Source: Rhizobium sp. ICMP 5592 (lineage in GTDB: Bacteria > Pseudomonadota > Alphaproteobacteria > Rhizobiales > Rhizobiaceae). Taken from it: a stretch of DNA of 64,000 nt. Position 1 is the stretch's first letter. Every line of letters begins with the position of its first letter. The notes under the pieces are model-generated. The model made no database searches, was not told where the DNA came from, and worked only from the letters and a program-made list of their open reading frames with translations. Shown here piece after piece: positions 9,220 through 17,550 of this stretch. The stretch lies in contig NZ_QSNT01000003.1 in NCBI RefSeq assembly GCF_009498525.1, positions 909,671 to 973,670 of the forward strand, given 5' to 3'. The position numbers and the translations under genes are program-made.

Positions 9220-9254
9220 TTGACTCTCCGCATAATCACGGATAAAAAATATCC
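9220..9254 (+). promoter_or_regulatory. promoter and palindrome before the Rrf2 gene
   Basis: TTGACT (9220-9225) lies 17 bp upstream of an A/T-rich TAAAAA (9243-9248), giving a plausible sigma-70 promoter. A palindrome with arms GGATA and TATCC and centre AAAAA (9240-9254) overlaps the -10 region. Rrf2 proteins usually autorepress from such sites. The assignment is inference. Confidence 0.4.
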
Positions 9255-9275
9255 ACGATATAAAAGGACAAAGTG

Positions 9276-9776
9276 ATGAAACTCGGCGAAGGCGTGGAAC
9301 AGGCGATACACAGCGTTGCGGTGCTCGCCGGACTGTCCGAAGGCGGCGTGCTTTCGGCGGCGGCGATTGCCGAGTTTCATGGCGTGTCGGTGAGCTATCT
9401 CCTGAAGCATCTGCAGGCTCTCTCCGGCGCCGGCATTCTCGACACCGTGCCCGGCCCCAAGGGCGGCTACCGGCTGGCGCGGCTGCCAAAGGACATCAGC
9501 TTGCTCGATATCGTGCTGGCAGTCGAAGGGCCTGCGCCCGCCTTTCGTTGCGCCGAGATCCGCCAGCGCGGGCCGAACCCGCTGCCGGGCAAATACTTCA
9601 CGAAACCCTGCGGCATCAGCGCGGCGATGCTGGCCGCCGAGAGGGTCTACCGCGCCGAGCTGGCGAAAACCGCCATCGCCGACATTCTGGCCGACCTCGC
9701 CGAAAGCGACGACGGCTCCATCGCGGCAAGAGGCTGCGCCTTCCTTGCCCTCAATGAACGCAGAACCAATCGATAG
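9276..9776 (+). CDS. Rrf2 family transcriptional regulator
   Basis: The 166-residue protein has the Rrf2 winged-helix domain (1-85), including LSAAAIAEFHGVSVSYLLKHLQALSGAG and the wing PGPKGGYRLAR. Cysteines at 92, 112 and 154 do not have the tight three-Cys spacing of IscR or NsrR, so an iron-sulfur cluster is not assured. It could be a thiol or ligand sensor. The ATG at 9276 follows AAAGGACAAA, and a GTG directly upstream is also possible. It precedes an AhpD-like gene by 23 bp in the same direction, a frequent Rrf2/carboxymuconolactone-decarboxylase pairing, and probably controls it. Confidence 0.85.
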   Translation: MKLGEGVEQAIHSVAVLAGLSEGGVLSAAAIAEFHGVSVSYLLKHLQALSGAGILDTVPGPKGGYRLARLPKDISLLDIVLAVEGPAPAFRCAEIRQRGPNPLPGKYFTKPCGISAAMLAAERVYRAELAKTAIADILADLAESDDGSIAARGCAFLALNERRTNR

Positions 9777-9799
9777 ATCGAAAACCCAAGGAGAGAACC

Positions 9800-10261
9800 A
9801 TGCATACTCGTCTCAACCTCGCCAAAGCCTCGCCCGAAGCCTACAAGGCCGTCGTAGCCCTTGAAAACTATGTCCAGACCTCGGGCCTGGAGCGCCGCTT
9901 CATCCATCTGATCAAGCTGCGTGCCTCGCAGATCAACGGCTGCGCCTATTGCGTCGACATGCACGTCAAGGAATCCCGCCATGATGGCCTCAGCGAACAG
10001 TGGATCAACCTGATGTGCGTCTGGCGGGAATCGCCGGTTTACGACGCCCGCGAACGCGCCCTGCTCGGTTGGGTCGATGCGGTGACGAAGATCGCCGAAA
10101 CCGGCGCTCCGGATACCGATTTCGAGGTGCTGAAGCAGCATTTCAGCGAAGAGGACATCGTCAAGATCACCGTGGCGATCAGCACAATCAACGTCTGGAA
10201 CCGGCTCGCCGTCGGCTTCCGCTTGCAGCATCCGGTCGACGCGGCCAGCAAGGCGGCCTGA
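9800..10261 (+). CDS. AhpD-like carboxymuconolactone decarboxylase family protein
   Basis: The 153-residue alpha-helical protein contains the redox motif NGCAYCVDMH (Cys48-x-x-Cys51 and His55) of AhpD-type alkylhydroperoxidases. In this fold the CxxC pair reduces peroxides or relays electrons. The sequence from LIKLRASQINGCAYC to ERALLGWVDAVTKI is typical of the family. AAGGAGAG lies upstream of the ATG. It is probably cotranscribed with the preceding Rrf2 regulator and ends at the terminator at 10280. The physiological substrate is not evident. Peroxide or electrophile detoxification is the likely role. Confidence 0.87.
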   Translation: MHTRLNLAKASPEAYKAVVALENYVQTSGLERRFIHLIKLRASQINGCAYCVDMHVKESRHDGLSEQWINLMCVWRESPVYDARERALLGWVDAVTKIAETGAPDTDFEVLKQHFSEEDIVKITVAISTINVWNRLAVGFRLQHPVDAASKAA

Positions 10262-10279
10262 AGGCAGTCTCCAAAAACC

Positions 10280-10313
10280 AAAAAAGCGCGGGACCGAAAT
10301 CCCGCGCTTTTTA
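10280..10313. terminator. bidirectional intrinsic terminator
   Basis: An 11-bp stem AAAGCGCGGGA / TCCCGCGCTTT with loop CCGAAA is flanked by A and T runs. It sits between the convergent AhpD-like gene and glnII and can serve both. Confidence 0.85.
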
Positions 10314-10349
10314 TTTGTGCCGATCCCGGCGAACCGAGACCAAAAACAC

Positions 10350-11390
10350 TTAGGCAGCAGCCGAAGCGAAGCCTTCCGTCGGGACCTCCGAGATGGTCTT
10401 CAGAACCTGCGAAGCGATCTGGTAGGGGTCGCCCTGCGAGTTCGGGCGACGATCTTCGAGGTAGCCCTTGTAGTCGTTCTTCACGAAGGAATGCGGAACG
10501 CGGATCGAAGCACCGCGGTCGGCAACGCCGTAGCTGAACTTGTTCCACGGAGCCGTTTCGTGCTTGCCGGTCAGACGCTTGTCGTTGTCCGGGCCGTAGA
10601 CGGCGATGTGAGCGTCGAGGTTCTTGTCGAACTGAGCCATCAGTGCTTCGAAATAGGCCTTGCCGCCGACTTCGCGCATGAACTTGGTCGAGAAGTTGCA
10701 GTGCATGCCCGAACCGTTCCAGTCGGTGTCGCCGAGCGGCTTGCAATGGAACTCGATATCGATGCCGTACTTTTCCGTCAGGCGCTGCAGCAGGTAGCGA
10801 GCCATCCAGATCTGGTCGGCGGCGCGCTTGGAGCCCTTGCCGAAAATCTGGAATTCCCACTGGCCCTTGGCCACTTCGGCGTTGATGCCTTCGTGGTTGA
10901 TGCCGGCTTCGAGGCAAAGATCGAGATGCTCTTCGACGATCTCGCGAGCAACGTCGCCAACATTGCTGTAGCCAACGCCGGTGTAGTACGGGCCCTGCGG
11001 AGCCGGGTAGCCAGCTTCCGGGAAGCCGAGCGGACGGCCGTCCTTGTAGAAGAAGTATTCCTGCTCGAAGCCGAACCATGCGTCTTCATCGTCGAGGATG
11101 GTCGCGCGGCTGTTGGACGGATGCGGCGTAACGCCATCCGGCATCATGACTTCGCACATGACGAGTGCGCCGTTGGTGCGAGCCGGGTCCGGGTAAATGG
11201 CAACGGGCTTCAGCACGCAATCCGAGCTGCGGCCTTCGGCCTGCAGGGTCGACGAACCGTCGAAGCCCCAGAGCGGCAGCTGCTCGAGCGTCGGGAAATC
11301 GTTGAATTCCTTGATCTGCGTCTTGCCACGCAGGTTCGGTACTGGGGTGTACCCGTCGAGCCAGATATACTCGAGCTTAAATTTAGTCAT
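10350..11390 (-). CDS. glnII: glutamine synthetase type II
   Basis: The 346-residue protein is the eukaryote-like glutamine synthetase (GSII) of rhizobia. It condenses glutamate, ammonia and ATP to glutamine. Visible signatures are the N-terminal LEYIWLDGYTPVPNLRGKT, LPLWGFDGSSTLQAEG, the catalytic-site segment FGFEQEYFFYKDGRP, and WNGSGMHCNFST near the substrate site. GSII is not adenylylated, unlike GSI. I chose the ATG at 11390, with GAGGTG upstream, because it gives the canonical 346-residue protein; an upstream in-frame extension crosses the sigma-54 promoter. A 442-bp nitrogen-control region separates it from divergent gstI. Confidence 0.97.
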   Translation of the reverse strand: MTKFKLEYIWLDGYTPVPNLRGKTQIKEFNDFPTLEQLPLWGFDGSSTLQAEGRSSDCVLKPVAIYPDPARTNGALVMCEVMMPDGVTPHPSNSRATILDDEDAWFGFEQEYFFYKDGRPLGFPEAGYPAPQGPYYTGVGYSNVGDVAREIVEEHLDLCLEAGINHEGINAEVAKGQWEFQIFGKGSKRAADQIWMARYLLQRLTEKYGIDIEFHCKPLGDTDWNGSGMHCNFSTKFMREVGGKAYFEALMAQFDKNLDAHIAVYGPDNDKRLTGKHETAPWNKFSYGVADRGASIRVPHSFVKNDYKGYLEDRRPNSQGDPYQIASQVLKTISEVPTEGFASAAA

Positions 11391-11482
11391 TACGCACCTC
11401 ATAGAGTTAATCAGGCGAAGCAGAAAAATTCGAAGGCGCGCCCGCCCAAAAATTTTCACTACAAACGGCTGACCAGCACCAT

Positions 11483-11497
11483 GCATGTGACATGCCA
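11483..11497 (-). promoter_or_regulatory. sigma-54 promoter of glnII
   Basis: On the minus strand TGGCATGTCACATGC matches the -24/-12 consensus TGGCAC-N5-TTGC, with invariant GG and GC dinucleotides at the correct spacing. It lies 93 bp before the glnII ATG. Rhizobial glnII is an established NtrC/sigma-54 target. Confidence 0.8.
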
Positions 11498-11724
11498 GAT
11501 TCCATCGTCGCGGCGCTCAATTCGAGAAAAACCTGCAGTTCCGAGTCAAATCGGGCCGGCTTTCGACTGTCATGCGTCCGATTCTCTCAAAATCCTGAAC
11601 TATTTGCAGGCAAATCGCTGACAACTTGTCGCAGCGCACCAGATTCGAAGCAGCGCAGCAATCTGACGCGAAAAACCTACGATCGGCGGCCAGAAAACCT
11701 CAAAATTGCCCATAATTTCAACCT

Positions 11725-11745
11725 TTTGCATTTTTTTTATGCAAA
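11725..11745. promoter_or_regulatory. T-rich palindrome, candidate NtrC site
   Basis: Perfect 7-bp arms TTTGCAT and ATGCAAA flank seven T residues. The site is about 230 bp upstream of the glnII sigma-54 promoter and just upstream of the gstI -10 box. That position would suit both activation of glnII and repression of gstI by NtrC. The spacing is not the classical GCAC-N5-GTGC, so the assignment is inference. Confidence 0.35.
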
Positions 11746-11832
11746 CACCTGAAAAATGGGCTCCAACTCTGCTATATATAAGCTGTCTCTTGAAGCGCGC
11801 CCGCTTAAGCACAAAAAGGGAGAGACATCGTA

Positions 11833-12024
11833 ATGGCCATCAGCCCACTGCACGAAACGGCAAAGATTTTTCAGTTTCCCATCAAGGCCCGGACCATTCC
11901 CGCCGGTCAGCGTAGCCATGTGAACCTCAATCCCGATATTGGCCCACGCGTCGCCGTGGTCGATTTCGACAGCTGGTATCACGAAGCTGCCATTGCGGAC
12001 TCCGACACGACCCGCAAGCAATAG
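11833..12024 (+). CDS. gstI: GstI-type glutamine synthetase II translational inhibitor (DUF2735)
   Basis: The 63-residue protein begins MAISPLHETAKIFQFPIKAR and ends with a conserved DSWYHEAAI segment, typical of the DUF2735 family. Its size and divergent position next to glnII match gstI of Rhizobium leguminosarum. That gene is reported to encode a small inhibitor of glnII expression that is repressed by NtrC when nitrogen is limiting. A good ribosome-binding site (AGGGAGAG) precedes the ATG. A TATATA -10 box lies upstream. The stop is only 12 bp from the end of the convergent yitT-like gene, with no clear terminator between them. Confidence 0.82.
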   Translation: MAISPLHETAKIFQFPIKARTIPAGQRSHVNLNPDIGPRVAVVDFDSWYHEAAIADSDTTRKQ

Positions 12025-12036
12025 GCCTTAGCCGAT

Positions 12037-12672
12037 TTAAAAGGCGATGTAGCGATCCGACCGATGGTTGATCGCGACGAACAGGTTGAGCGCGACTGCG
12101 CCCAGCACCGAGCAGATGACCACGAATGGTGTGGTCACCGTAAAGGCGACTGCGAGCACGCACATGTCGACCGCAAGCTGGACAAGCCCGGCGCGTATCC
12201 CGAAACGTTCCTGAAGATAGATACCCAAGATACCAACGCCGCCCAGGCTGGCGCGGTGGCGATAGAGTGCGAGCAGCCCGAAGCCAAGGAGGACGCCGCC
12301 GAGCAGCGCCGACCAGAAGGCGTCGATATGGGCGATTTCAAACAGTCGCGGCTGCAGGTTCGTGAGCAGCGAGGTCAGCGCAATGGCGATAAAGGTCTTG
12401 ATGGTGAAGGCGCGGCCAAGCTGCTTCCAGGACAGATAGAAGAACGGCAGGTTGACGACGAAGAAGGCCAGGCCGAAATTCACGCCGATCGCGTAATGCA
12501 GCAGGAAGGCGATACCAGCGGTACTGCCCGTCAAAAGGCCGGCGCTCGACAGGCAAAAGAGCCCAAGCGACGATATCAGGCTGCCGGACAATATCCCCTG
12601 CACATCCTCAACCAGCGAATGCCGCGTAGCGGAGGTGTTCCAGACGCCGAATGCGCTCTTCAGGCTCGCCAT
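12037..12672 (-). CDS. YitT family membrane protein
   Basis: The 211-residue integral membrane protein has five to six hydrophobic segments, including SLGLFCLSSAGLLTGSTAGI, FGLAFFVVNLPFFYLSW and a C-terminal FVVICSVLGAVALNLFVAI. The glycine-rich GLLTGSTAGIAFLLHY and ASLGGVGILGIYLQ motifs place it in the YitT/DUF161 family, whose function is unknown. I chose the ATG at 12672, which has AGGGAAG eight bases upstream; an earlier in-frame start adds only a polar leader. It stands alone on the minus strand, facing gstI. Confidence 0.8.
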   Translation of the reverse strand: MASLKSAFGVWNTSATRHSLVEDVQGILSGSLISSLGLFCLSSAGLLTGSTAGIAFLLHYAIGVNFGLAFFVVNLPFFYLSWKQLGRAFTIKTFIAIALTSLLTNLQPRLFEIAHIDAFWSALLGGVLLGFGLLALYRHRASLGGVGILGIYLQERFGIRAGLVQLAVDMCVLAVAFTVTTPFVVICSVLGAVALNLFVAINHRSDRYIAF

Positions 12673-12776
12673 GATACTTCCCTTTGTTTTCGGGATTCTG
12701 CCAAAAAACGGAAATGACAATCAAGCGGAATATGTAAGGAATACTGACCTATCTGAATTTTGCAAGATTCGATCCG

Positions 12777-13721
12777 TCAGGCGGATTTCCGCGTAACGAA
12801 TAGAATGCCGTGCACCGGTTTTCCGCCATCCATGCGAATGACGCTGCGGACGAGATTGTGGACGACAAAGCCATGATCGGCCAAAAGCGCCCTGACATAG
12901 GCTTCCGAATGGGCAAAGCGCAGCGAATCCCGCAGGAGATAGCCTTCCGTCTCCTCTGCATCCTCGACCGAAAAAGCAAACAGGGCTTCGGGAGCTGACA
13001 GTTCCGCGACGATCACCATAACGCCCTGGAGATTGCCGAGATACATCAGCACGTCGGCGGCGGTGATCAGGTCCGCACGGGCTGGTGCAAGCCCGTTATC
13101 GAACACGCCGGACAGGGACGGTGTCAGCGACAGGTCGGCCTGGCCGAGATGGTCGTAGACACCCTTCTCCGCCGCCTTGGCGAGCATACCCTTCGAGAGA
13201 TCGAACCCTTCCAGCCGATCGACCCGCGCGCGGATTTCCGGGCCGAAGAGGCCGGTTCCGCAGCCGAGATCGACGGCATGGTGGAAATGCGCCGGCATGC
13301 CGTCCGTGTCGGCGATCAGAGCGCTGAGCTTCTGCGGCACGGTGTAGCCGAGCTTTTCGACCAGCGACGTCTCGAACCGGTCGGCATAATCGTCGAACAG
13401 CCGCTCGACATAGCGGCTGGGCGGCTGCTCCGGCAGCTCCGCCGCGCCGAGAACCGCAAGCTTCAGCCGCGCGCCGAAGACATCGCCTTCATCGAGCGCC
13501 AGAACCTCGTTCAGCGCCGCGACAGCGCCCTCGGCATTACCCGCCTTTTCACGATAGGTCGCGAGACTGAACCAGCCGGCGGCCCAGGACGGCGCCAGCT
13601 CCAGCGCCTGCTCCATCAGCTCGGCGGCGCTCGCCGGTTCGCCGCTTTCGGCAAGCATCTTCGCATAGTCGGCGCGACGGTCGGCAATGACGTCGCCGGA
13701 GGAAAGCTGGCTCGGCAGCAT
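12777..13721 (-). CDS. TPR-containing class I SAM methyltransferase
   Basis: The 314-residue cytoplasmic protein joins two to three N-terminal TPR repeats (about 17-85, with ASAAELMEQALELAPSWAAGW and EGAVAALNEVLALDEGD) to a methyltransferase domain. The SAM-binding glycine loop is VDLGCGTGLFG (150-160), followed by the acidic LEGFDLSKGML and the motif II region ADLITAADVLMYLG. The TPR part suggests a protein substrate or partner. The substrate is not evident. It appears monocistronic, with no same-strand gene close by. Confidence 0.85.
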   Translation of the reverse strand: MLPSQLSSGDVIADRRADYAKMLAESGEPASAAELMEQALELAPSWAAGWFSLATYREKAGNAEGAVAALNEVLALDEGDVFGARLKLAVLGAAELPEQPPSRYVERLFDDYADRFETSLVEKLGYTVPQKLSALIADTDGMPAHFHHAVDLGCGTGLFGPEIRARVDRLEGFDLSKGMLAKAAEKGVYDHLGQADLSLTPSLSGVFDNGLAPARADLITAADVLMYLGNLQGVMVIVAELSAPEALFAFSVEDAEETEGYLLRDSLRFAHSEAYVRALLADHGFVVHNLVRSVIRMDGGKPVHGILFVTRKSA

Positions 13722-13791
13722 GATCAGAGTCCTGTTTGACCTCCGCCTTTGGACGCGGCCACAAAAAAACTCAAGTCCTATTTCAGGCAGA

Positions 13792-13806
13792 CACCTGTTT
13801 CAGGTG
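13792..13806. repeat. short palindrome before the methyltransferase gene
   Basis: CACCTG-TTT-CAGGTG is a perfect 6-bp inverted repeat in the space between the divergent methyltransferase gene and the DUF6460-like gene. It could be an operator. No regulator is encoded next to it. Confidence 0.3.
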
Positions 13807-13888
13807 AGCACTGAGGCAAAAGCGCTTGCGAGTCACGGCTAGCGGCCCTATCTCAGGAACGCTCGACAGGCATAATGGAGACGTCAGC

Positions 13889-14155
13889 ATGTCCGATCAG
13901 GTGAACAAGTTCCTCGGCGACTCGCCCGGCCGCACGCTGGTGAAGCTTATCATCGTGTCGCTGATCGTCGGCTTCACGATGAAGTTCTTCGGCTGGCGCC
14001 CGCTCGACTTCCTGTATGGCGTCCGCCGCTTCCTGCTGGATCTCTGGCACAGCGGCTTTGCCGCACTCGGCGAGTTCGGCGATTATCTGATGCTTGGGGC
14101 CACGCTCGTCATTCCACTCTTCATTCTCCTCCGTCTCTTCAATTACCGTCGTTGA
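13889..14155 (+). CDS. small inner-membrane protein (DUF6460-like)
   Basis: The 88-residue protein has two hydrophobic segments: residues about 20-36 (VKLIIVSLIVGFTMKFFGW) and about 65-84 (LMLGATLVIPLFILLRLF). The intervening RPLDFLYGVRRFLLDLWHSG is conserved-looking. It resembles a rhizobial family annotated DUF6460. No function is known. GGAG lies 8 bp before the ATG at 13889. Only one base separates its stop from the start of the CAP-domain gene, so the two are probably coupled. Confidence 0.75.
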   Translation: MSDQVNKFLGDSPGRTLVKLIIVSLIVGFTMKFFGWRPLDFLYGVRRFLLDLWHSGFAALGEFGDYLMLGATLVIPLFILLRLFNYRR

Positions 14156-14156
14156 T

Positions 14157-14660
14157 ATGATCTCCCAAACTCCGTCTTTCGCGCGGCGCCATGCGCTGCG
14201 CTTCACCGGACTTGCGCTTGCCGCCATCGTCGCGAGCTGCGCCACGGCGCCAAGTCATGTCTCCAACATACCGGCCAGCGACCAGACCGCGTCCGCGCTG
14301 CCGCTCGTCAATGCGCTGCGCGCCAAGAACGGACTGCCGCCACTGAAGATCGACACAGCCGCCAGCACGGCCGCCATCTACCAGGCCCGGCGCATGGCCG
14401 ATGCCGGCAAGATGGAGCACCTGATCGGCATCGGCGATGACTTCGGCAAGCGCGTCAAGTCAAGCGGCGTCAAGCTGCCGGCCGCCGAAAATATCGCCGA
14501 GGGACAGAAGAGCGTCGACGCGGCGGTTACCGCCTGGATCAACTCTCCGAAGCATTTGCACAACATGCTCGGCAAATATGATGGCCTCGGCGTCGCTCTC
14601 GCCTATACCCCCTCTTCCGGTGACAAGCCTTATTGGTCCATGGTGCTTTCCTCGAATTGA
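14157..14660 (+). CDS. CAP/SCP-domain lipoprotein
   Basis: The 167-residue protein begins with a twin-arginine-like basic leader and a lipobox (AAIVASC), so it is probably an outer-membrane or periplasmic lipoprotein. The remainder is a CAP (cysteine-rich secretory/PR-1) domain with MEHLIGIGDDFGKRVKS, AENIAEG and WINSPKHLHNMLGKYDGLGV, matching CAP motifs including the histidines of the cavity. Bacterial CAP proteins have poorly known roles, sometimes in cell-envelope biology. The ATG at 14157 follows directly on the upstream gene. A 17-bp gap precedes the MATE exporter gene, suggesting a three-gene unit. Confidence 0.85.
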   Translation: MISQTPSFARRHALRFTGLALAAIVASCATAPSHVSNIPASDQTASALPLVNALRAKNGLPPLKIDTAASTAAIYQARRMADAGKMEHLIGIGDDFGKRVKSSGVKLPAAENIAEGQKSVDAAVTAWINSPKHLHNMLGKYDGLGVALAYTPSSGDKPYWSMVLSSN

Positions 14661-14677
14661 GGAGAGGCCGACCGGAG

Positions 14678-16027
14678 ATGGATCAACAAGCACACGGCGG
14701 CAAAGTCCTGCCTTTTGACGTGACGCACCGGCTGGTGTTGTCCATCGCCCTTCCGATGACGCTCGGCTTCATCACAACGCCGCTGCTCGGCATTGTCGGC
14801 ACCGCCGTCGTCGGGCAACTCGGCAAGCCGGACGCGCTGGCGGGACTGGCGATCGGCGCCATGCTCTTCGACCTCATCTTCGCCAGCTTCAACTTCCTGC
14901 GCGCCTCGACCACCGGCCTCACGGCGCAGGCCTTTGGCCGCCGCGACCGGCACGAGCAGCAGGCGATTTTCTGGCGGGCGCTGCTCTCGGCGCTCGCATG
15001 CGGCATCCTGATTGTTCTGCTGTCGCCCATCCTGCTCTGGCTCGGCATCAAGCTGATGGGACCGGAGGGCGGCGTTGCCGAGGCGACGCGCACCTATTTC
15101 TCGATCCGCATGCTTGCCGGCCCGATGGCGCTCGCCAACTATGCCATTCTCGGCTTCGTGCTCGGGCGCGGCCAGGGCCGCATCGGCCTGCTGCTGCAAA
15201 CGGTGATCAACGGCGTCAACATCATCCTCGCCCTCGTGCTCGGCCTTTGGCTCGGCTGGGGTGTGGCCGGCGTCGCCTGGGGTACGCTGATCGGCGAGAC
15301 GGCCGGCACGCTCACCGGCCTTGCCATCGTGCTCAGGAGCTTCTCCGGCGAACCACGGCCCGCCCGCGTCGAGCTACTGTCGCCCGCCAAACTCACGCAG
15401 CTCTTCGCGCTCAACCGCGACATTCTCATCCGCACCTTCGTACTGCTCGGCGCCTTCACGCTGATGACCCGCATCGGCAACGGTTTCGGCGCGGTGACGC
15501 TTGCCGCCAATGCGGTAGTGATGAACTTCCTGCTGCTGTCCGCCTACTATCTTGATGGGCTCGCCAATGCCGCCGAGCAGATCACCGGGCGCTCGATCGG
15601 CGCCAATTATCGCCCGGCTTTCGAGCGCGGGCTGAAACTGACCGGCCTCTGGTCCTTCGGGCTGGCGTTTGTCGCTGCCGTGTTTTTCTTCGCAGCCGGG
15701 CCAGCGTTAATTCGCCTGCTGACAACCTCCGAAGAGGTGCGCGTTGCCGCCGGAGCCTACCTGCCCTGGGCCGCCATTGCCGGGCTGACCGGCGCACTCG
15801 CCTTCCTGATGGATGGCGTGTTCATCGGCGCCACCTGGTCGAGCGCCATGCGCAACCGCATGCTGCTATCCTTTGCCGGCTATCTTGTTGCGCTTGCCGT
15901 CCTCGTGCCGACGCTGGGCAATCATGGCCTGTGGATGGCTATGAACGCCTTCCTGTTGTTCCGTGGTCTTTTTCTGATCATTGGCCTGAAAAAGCGCGTC
16001 GATCAGACGTTCCGATCGGCCCAGTAA
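14678..16027 (+). CDS. MATE family efflux transporter
   Basis: The 449-residue protein has about twelve hydrophobic segments arranged as two homologous halves, as in Na+- or H+-coupled MATE multidrug exporters. The N-terminal signature LSIALPMTLGFITTPLLGIVG and the repeated polar helices (QAFGRRDRHEQQ and QITGRSIGANYRPAF) resemble the DinF branch. The ATG at 14678 has GGAGAGG and a further GGAG upstream; an earlier in-frame start lies in the CAP gene. Its 3' end overlaps the convergent pyrD end by 25 bp, so transcription of the two may interfere. Confidence 0.9.
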   Translation: MDQQAHGGKVLPFDVTHRLVLSIALPMTLGFITTPLLGIVGTAVVGQLGKPDALAGLAIGAMLFDLIFASFNFLRASTTGLTAQAFGRRDRHEQQAIFWRALLSALACGILIVLLSPILLWLGIKLMGPEGGVAEATRTYFSIRMLAGPMALANYAILGFVLGRGQGRIGLLLQTVINGVNIILALVLGLWLGWGVAGVAWGTLIGETAGTLTGLAIVLRSFSGEPRPARVELLSPAKLTQLFALNRDILIRTFVLLGAFTLMTRIGNGFGAVTLAANAVVMNFLLLSAYYLDGLANAAEQITGRSIGANYRPAFERGLKLTGLWSFGLAFVAAVFFFAAGPALIRLLTTSEEVRVAAGAYLPWAAIAGLTGALAFLMDGVFIGATWSSAMRNRMLLSFAGYLVALAVLVPTLGNHGLWMAMNAFLLFRGLFLIIGLKKRVDQTFRSAQ

Positions 16028-17091
16028 TCCAGCTTGCTGTCGCGCAGTTCGCGGATCGAAGCGACGCGTTCGCGGTCGAGCAGCTTCGAGAGGCCCGCAA
16101 CGACGCGGCCCGGCAGGCCTGGCCCCTCATAGACCATGCAGGAATAAAGCTGCACCAGATCGGCGCCCGCCCTGATCTTCTCCAGCGCTGTCTCCGCCGA
16201 GGAAACCCCGCCAACGCCGATGATCGGCAGGGCCGCACCGACACGGCGGCGCATCTTGGCGAGCACCACCGTCGACCGTTCGAACACCGGCTTGCCCGAG
16301 AGGCCGCCGGCTTCCTTCGCCTGCGCCTGATCCTTCAGGCCGTCACGCGAAAGCGTGGTGTTGGAAACGATCAACCCATCGAGCGCATGCGCCAAAACTT
16401 CGGCGGCGATGTCGTCCATGCCCTCCTCTGTCAGATCCGGCGCGATCTTCAGGAAGACCGGGATCTTCTTGCCAGCCTTGGCGGCTTCGTCGTTGCGCGC
16501 AGCCAGCACGGCCGCGAGCAGCGCCGACAGGCTTTCGCGCGCCTGCAGATCGCGCAGGCCCGGCGTGTTGGGCGAAGAGATATTGGCGGTGAAATAGCGC
16601 GCTACGGAATAGAAGCGGCGGATGCCGCCGACGTAGTCGGCGATACGATCGGCGCTATCCTTGTTGGCGCCGATATTGACCCCGATGATGCCGTTCCCAT
16701 GGATCGGCTGGAGGCGCCGGAGTGCGGCGTCATGGCCTTCATTGTTGAAACCGAGGCGGTTGATGACACCCTCGTCTTCGATCAGTCGGAAAATGCGCGG
16801 GCGCGGATTGCCGGGTTGGGCCTTCGGGGTCACCGTGCCGATCTCGGTAAAACCGAAGCCGAGCTTCAGCAGCGCCTCCGGCACCTCGGCATTCTTGTCA
16901 TAACCGGCGGCCATCCCAAGCGGATTGGCGAAATCCAGCCCCGCCACGGTCAGGCGCAGGCGGGGATCGCTGCTGGTGCGGCAGGCAGGCACTAGACCGG
17001 ATTTCAAGGCAGCAATCGACATGCCATGCGCCGTTTCCGGATCGAACATAAAGAGGCCGCGGCGGCCGAGATCACGGAAAGCGCCGATCAT
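16003..17091 (-). CDS. pyrD: dihydroorotate dehydrogenase (quinone), class 2
   Basis: The 362-residue flavoprotein oxidises dihydroorotate to orotate, the fourth step of UMP synthesis, passing electrons to ubiquinone at the inner membrane. The N-terminal helix (RDLGRRGLFMFDPETAHGM) is the membrane-contact extension of class 2 enzymes. FMN and substrate motifs are GMAAGYDKNAE, GVNIGANKD, NISSPNTPGLR (with the class 2 catalytic serine), SNTTLSR and IGVGGVSSAETAL. The start overlaps the DUF952 gene stop by four bases. Other pyrimidine genes in the window are pyrE and pyrC, more than 39 kb away. Confidence 0.96.
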   Translation of the reverse strand: MIGAFRDLGRRGLFMFDPETAHGMSIAALKSGLVPACRTSSDPRLRLTVAGLDFANPLGMAAGYDKNAEVPEALLKLGFGFTEIGTVTPKAQPGNPRPRIFRLIEDEGVINRLGFNNEGHDAALRRLQPIHGNGIIGVNIGANKDSADRIADYVGGIRRFYSVARYFTANISSPNTPGLRDLQARESLSALLAAVLAARNDEAAKAGKKIPVFLKIAPDLTEEGMDDIAAEVLAHALDGLIVSNTTLSRDGLKDQAQAKEAGGLSGKPVFERSTVVLAKMRRRVGAALPIIGVGGVSSAETALEKIRAGADLVQLYSCMVYEGPGLPGRVVAGLSKLLDRERVASIRELRDSKLDYWADRNV

Positions 17092-17444
17092 TCTGACATC
17101 TCCGGAAAGACATGTGCGCCATCGGGGCCGAGCGGCAGCGGCTTTTCCCAGAGCACGGCCGAAAGCGGGAGCGGCGCGTAAAGATGCGGGAAGAGATCAC
17201 CGCCACGCGAAGGCTCGAACACCAGTCTGTCACCAAGAGCATCGCCATCGACCGCCACCAGCAGCAGGCCTGTCTGGCCGGAGAAATAGAGCTCCGCGGT
17301 TTTCACCGCCTGCCTGGCCGTCGACAAATGAATGAAGCCGTCGGTTAGATCGATCGCCGCGCCATGAAAAACGCCGGTTTGTCTGGCTTGCTGCCAGAGC
17401 GTGTCCGGCACGATCTTGTAAACCACTGGCATCGCGGTCATCAT
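17088..17444 (-). CDS. DUF952 family protein
   Basis: The 118-residue cytoplasmic protein matches DUF952: MPVVYKIVPDTLWQQARQTG, DLTDGFIHLSTARQAVKTAE and LVFEPSRGGDLFPHLYAPLP. The conserved His and Arg residues in FIHLS and EPSRGGDLFPH suggest an enzyme. I recall a structural resemblance to ADP-ribosyl-type folds, but no activity can be claimed. It lies directly upstream of pyrD with an ATGA overlap, an arrangement I believe recurs in Rhizobiales. The start could also be the ATG at 17432, which gives MPVVYK. Confidence 0.82.
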   Translation of the reverse strand: MMTAMPVVYKIVPDTLWQQARQTGVFHGAAIDLTDGFIHLSTARQAVKTAELYFSGQTGLLLVAVDGDALGDRLVFEPSRGGDLFPHLYAPLPLSAVLWEKPLPLGPDGAHVFPEMSE

Positions 17445-17550
17445 CCCCGTGTAAACATGTCCTGATAGGGCTTTGCACGAAAACCAACGCCGATGTCCAC
17501 GGTTTCCGTGGTGGATTTAGGGTTTTAACGCAGAAAATCCGGAGGATGAC

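Larger units (their letters stand above)
11391..11832. other. glnII-gstI divergent regulatory region
   Basis: This 442-bp gap holds no gene. Toward glnII it contains a sigma-54 promoter (11483-11497). Toward gstI it contains a TATATA -10 box at 11773-11778, about 55 bp before the start codon. In between is a palindrome at 11725-11745. The composition is A/T-rich near gstI. The layout fits reciprocal nitrogen control of the two genes. Confidence 0.7.
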
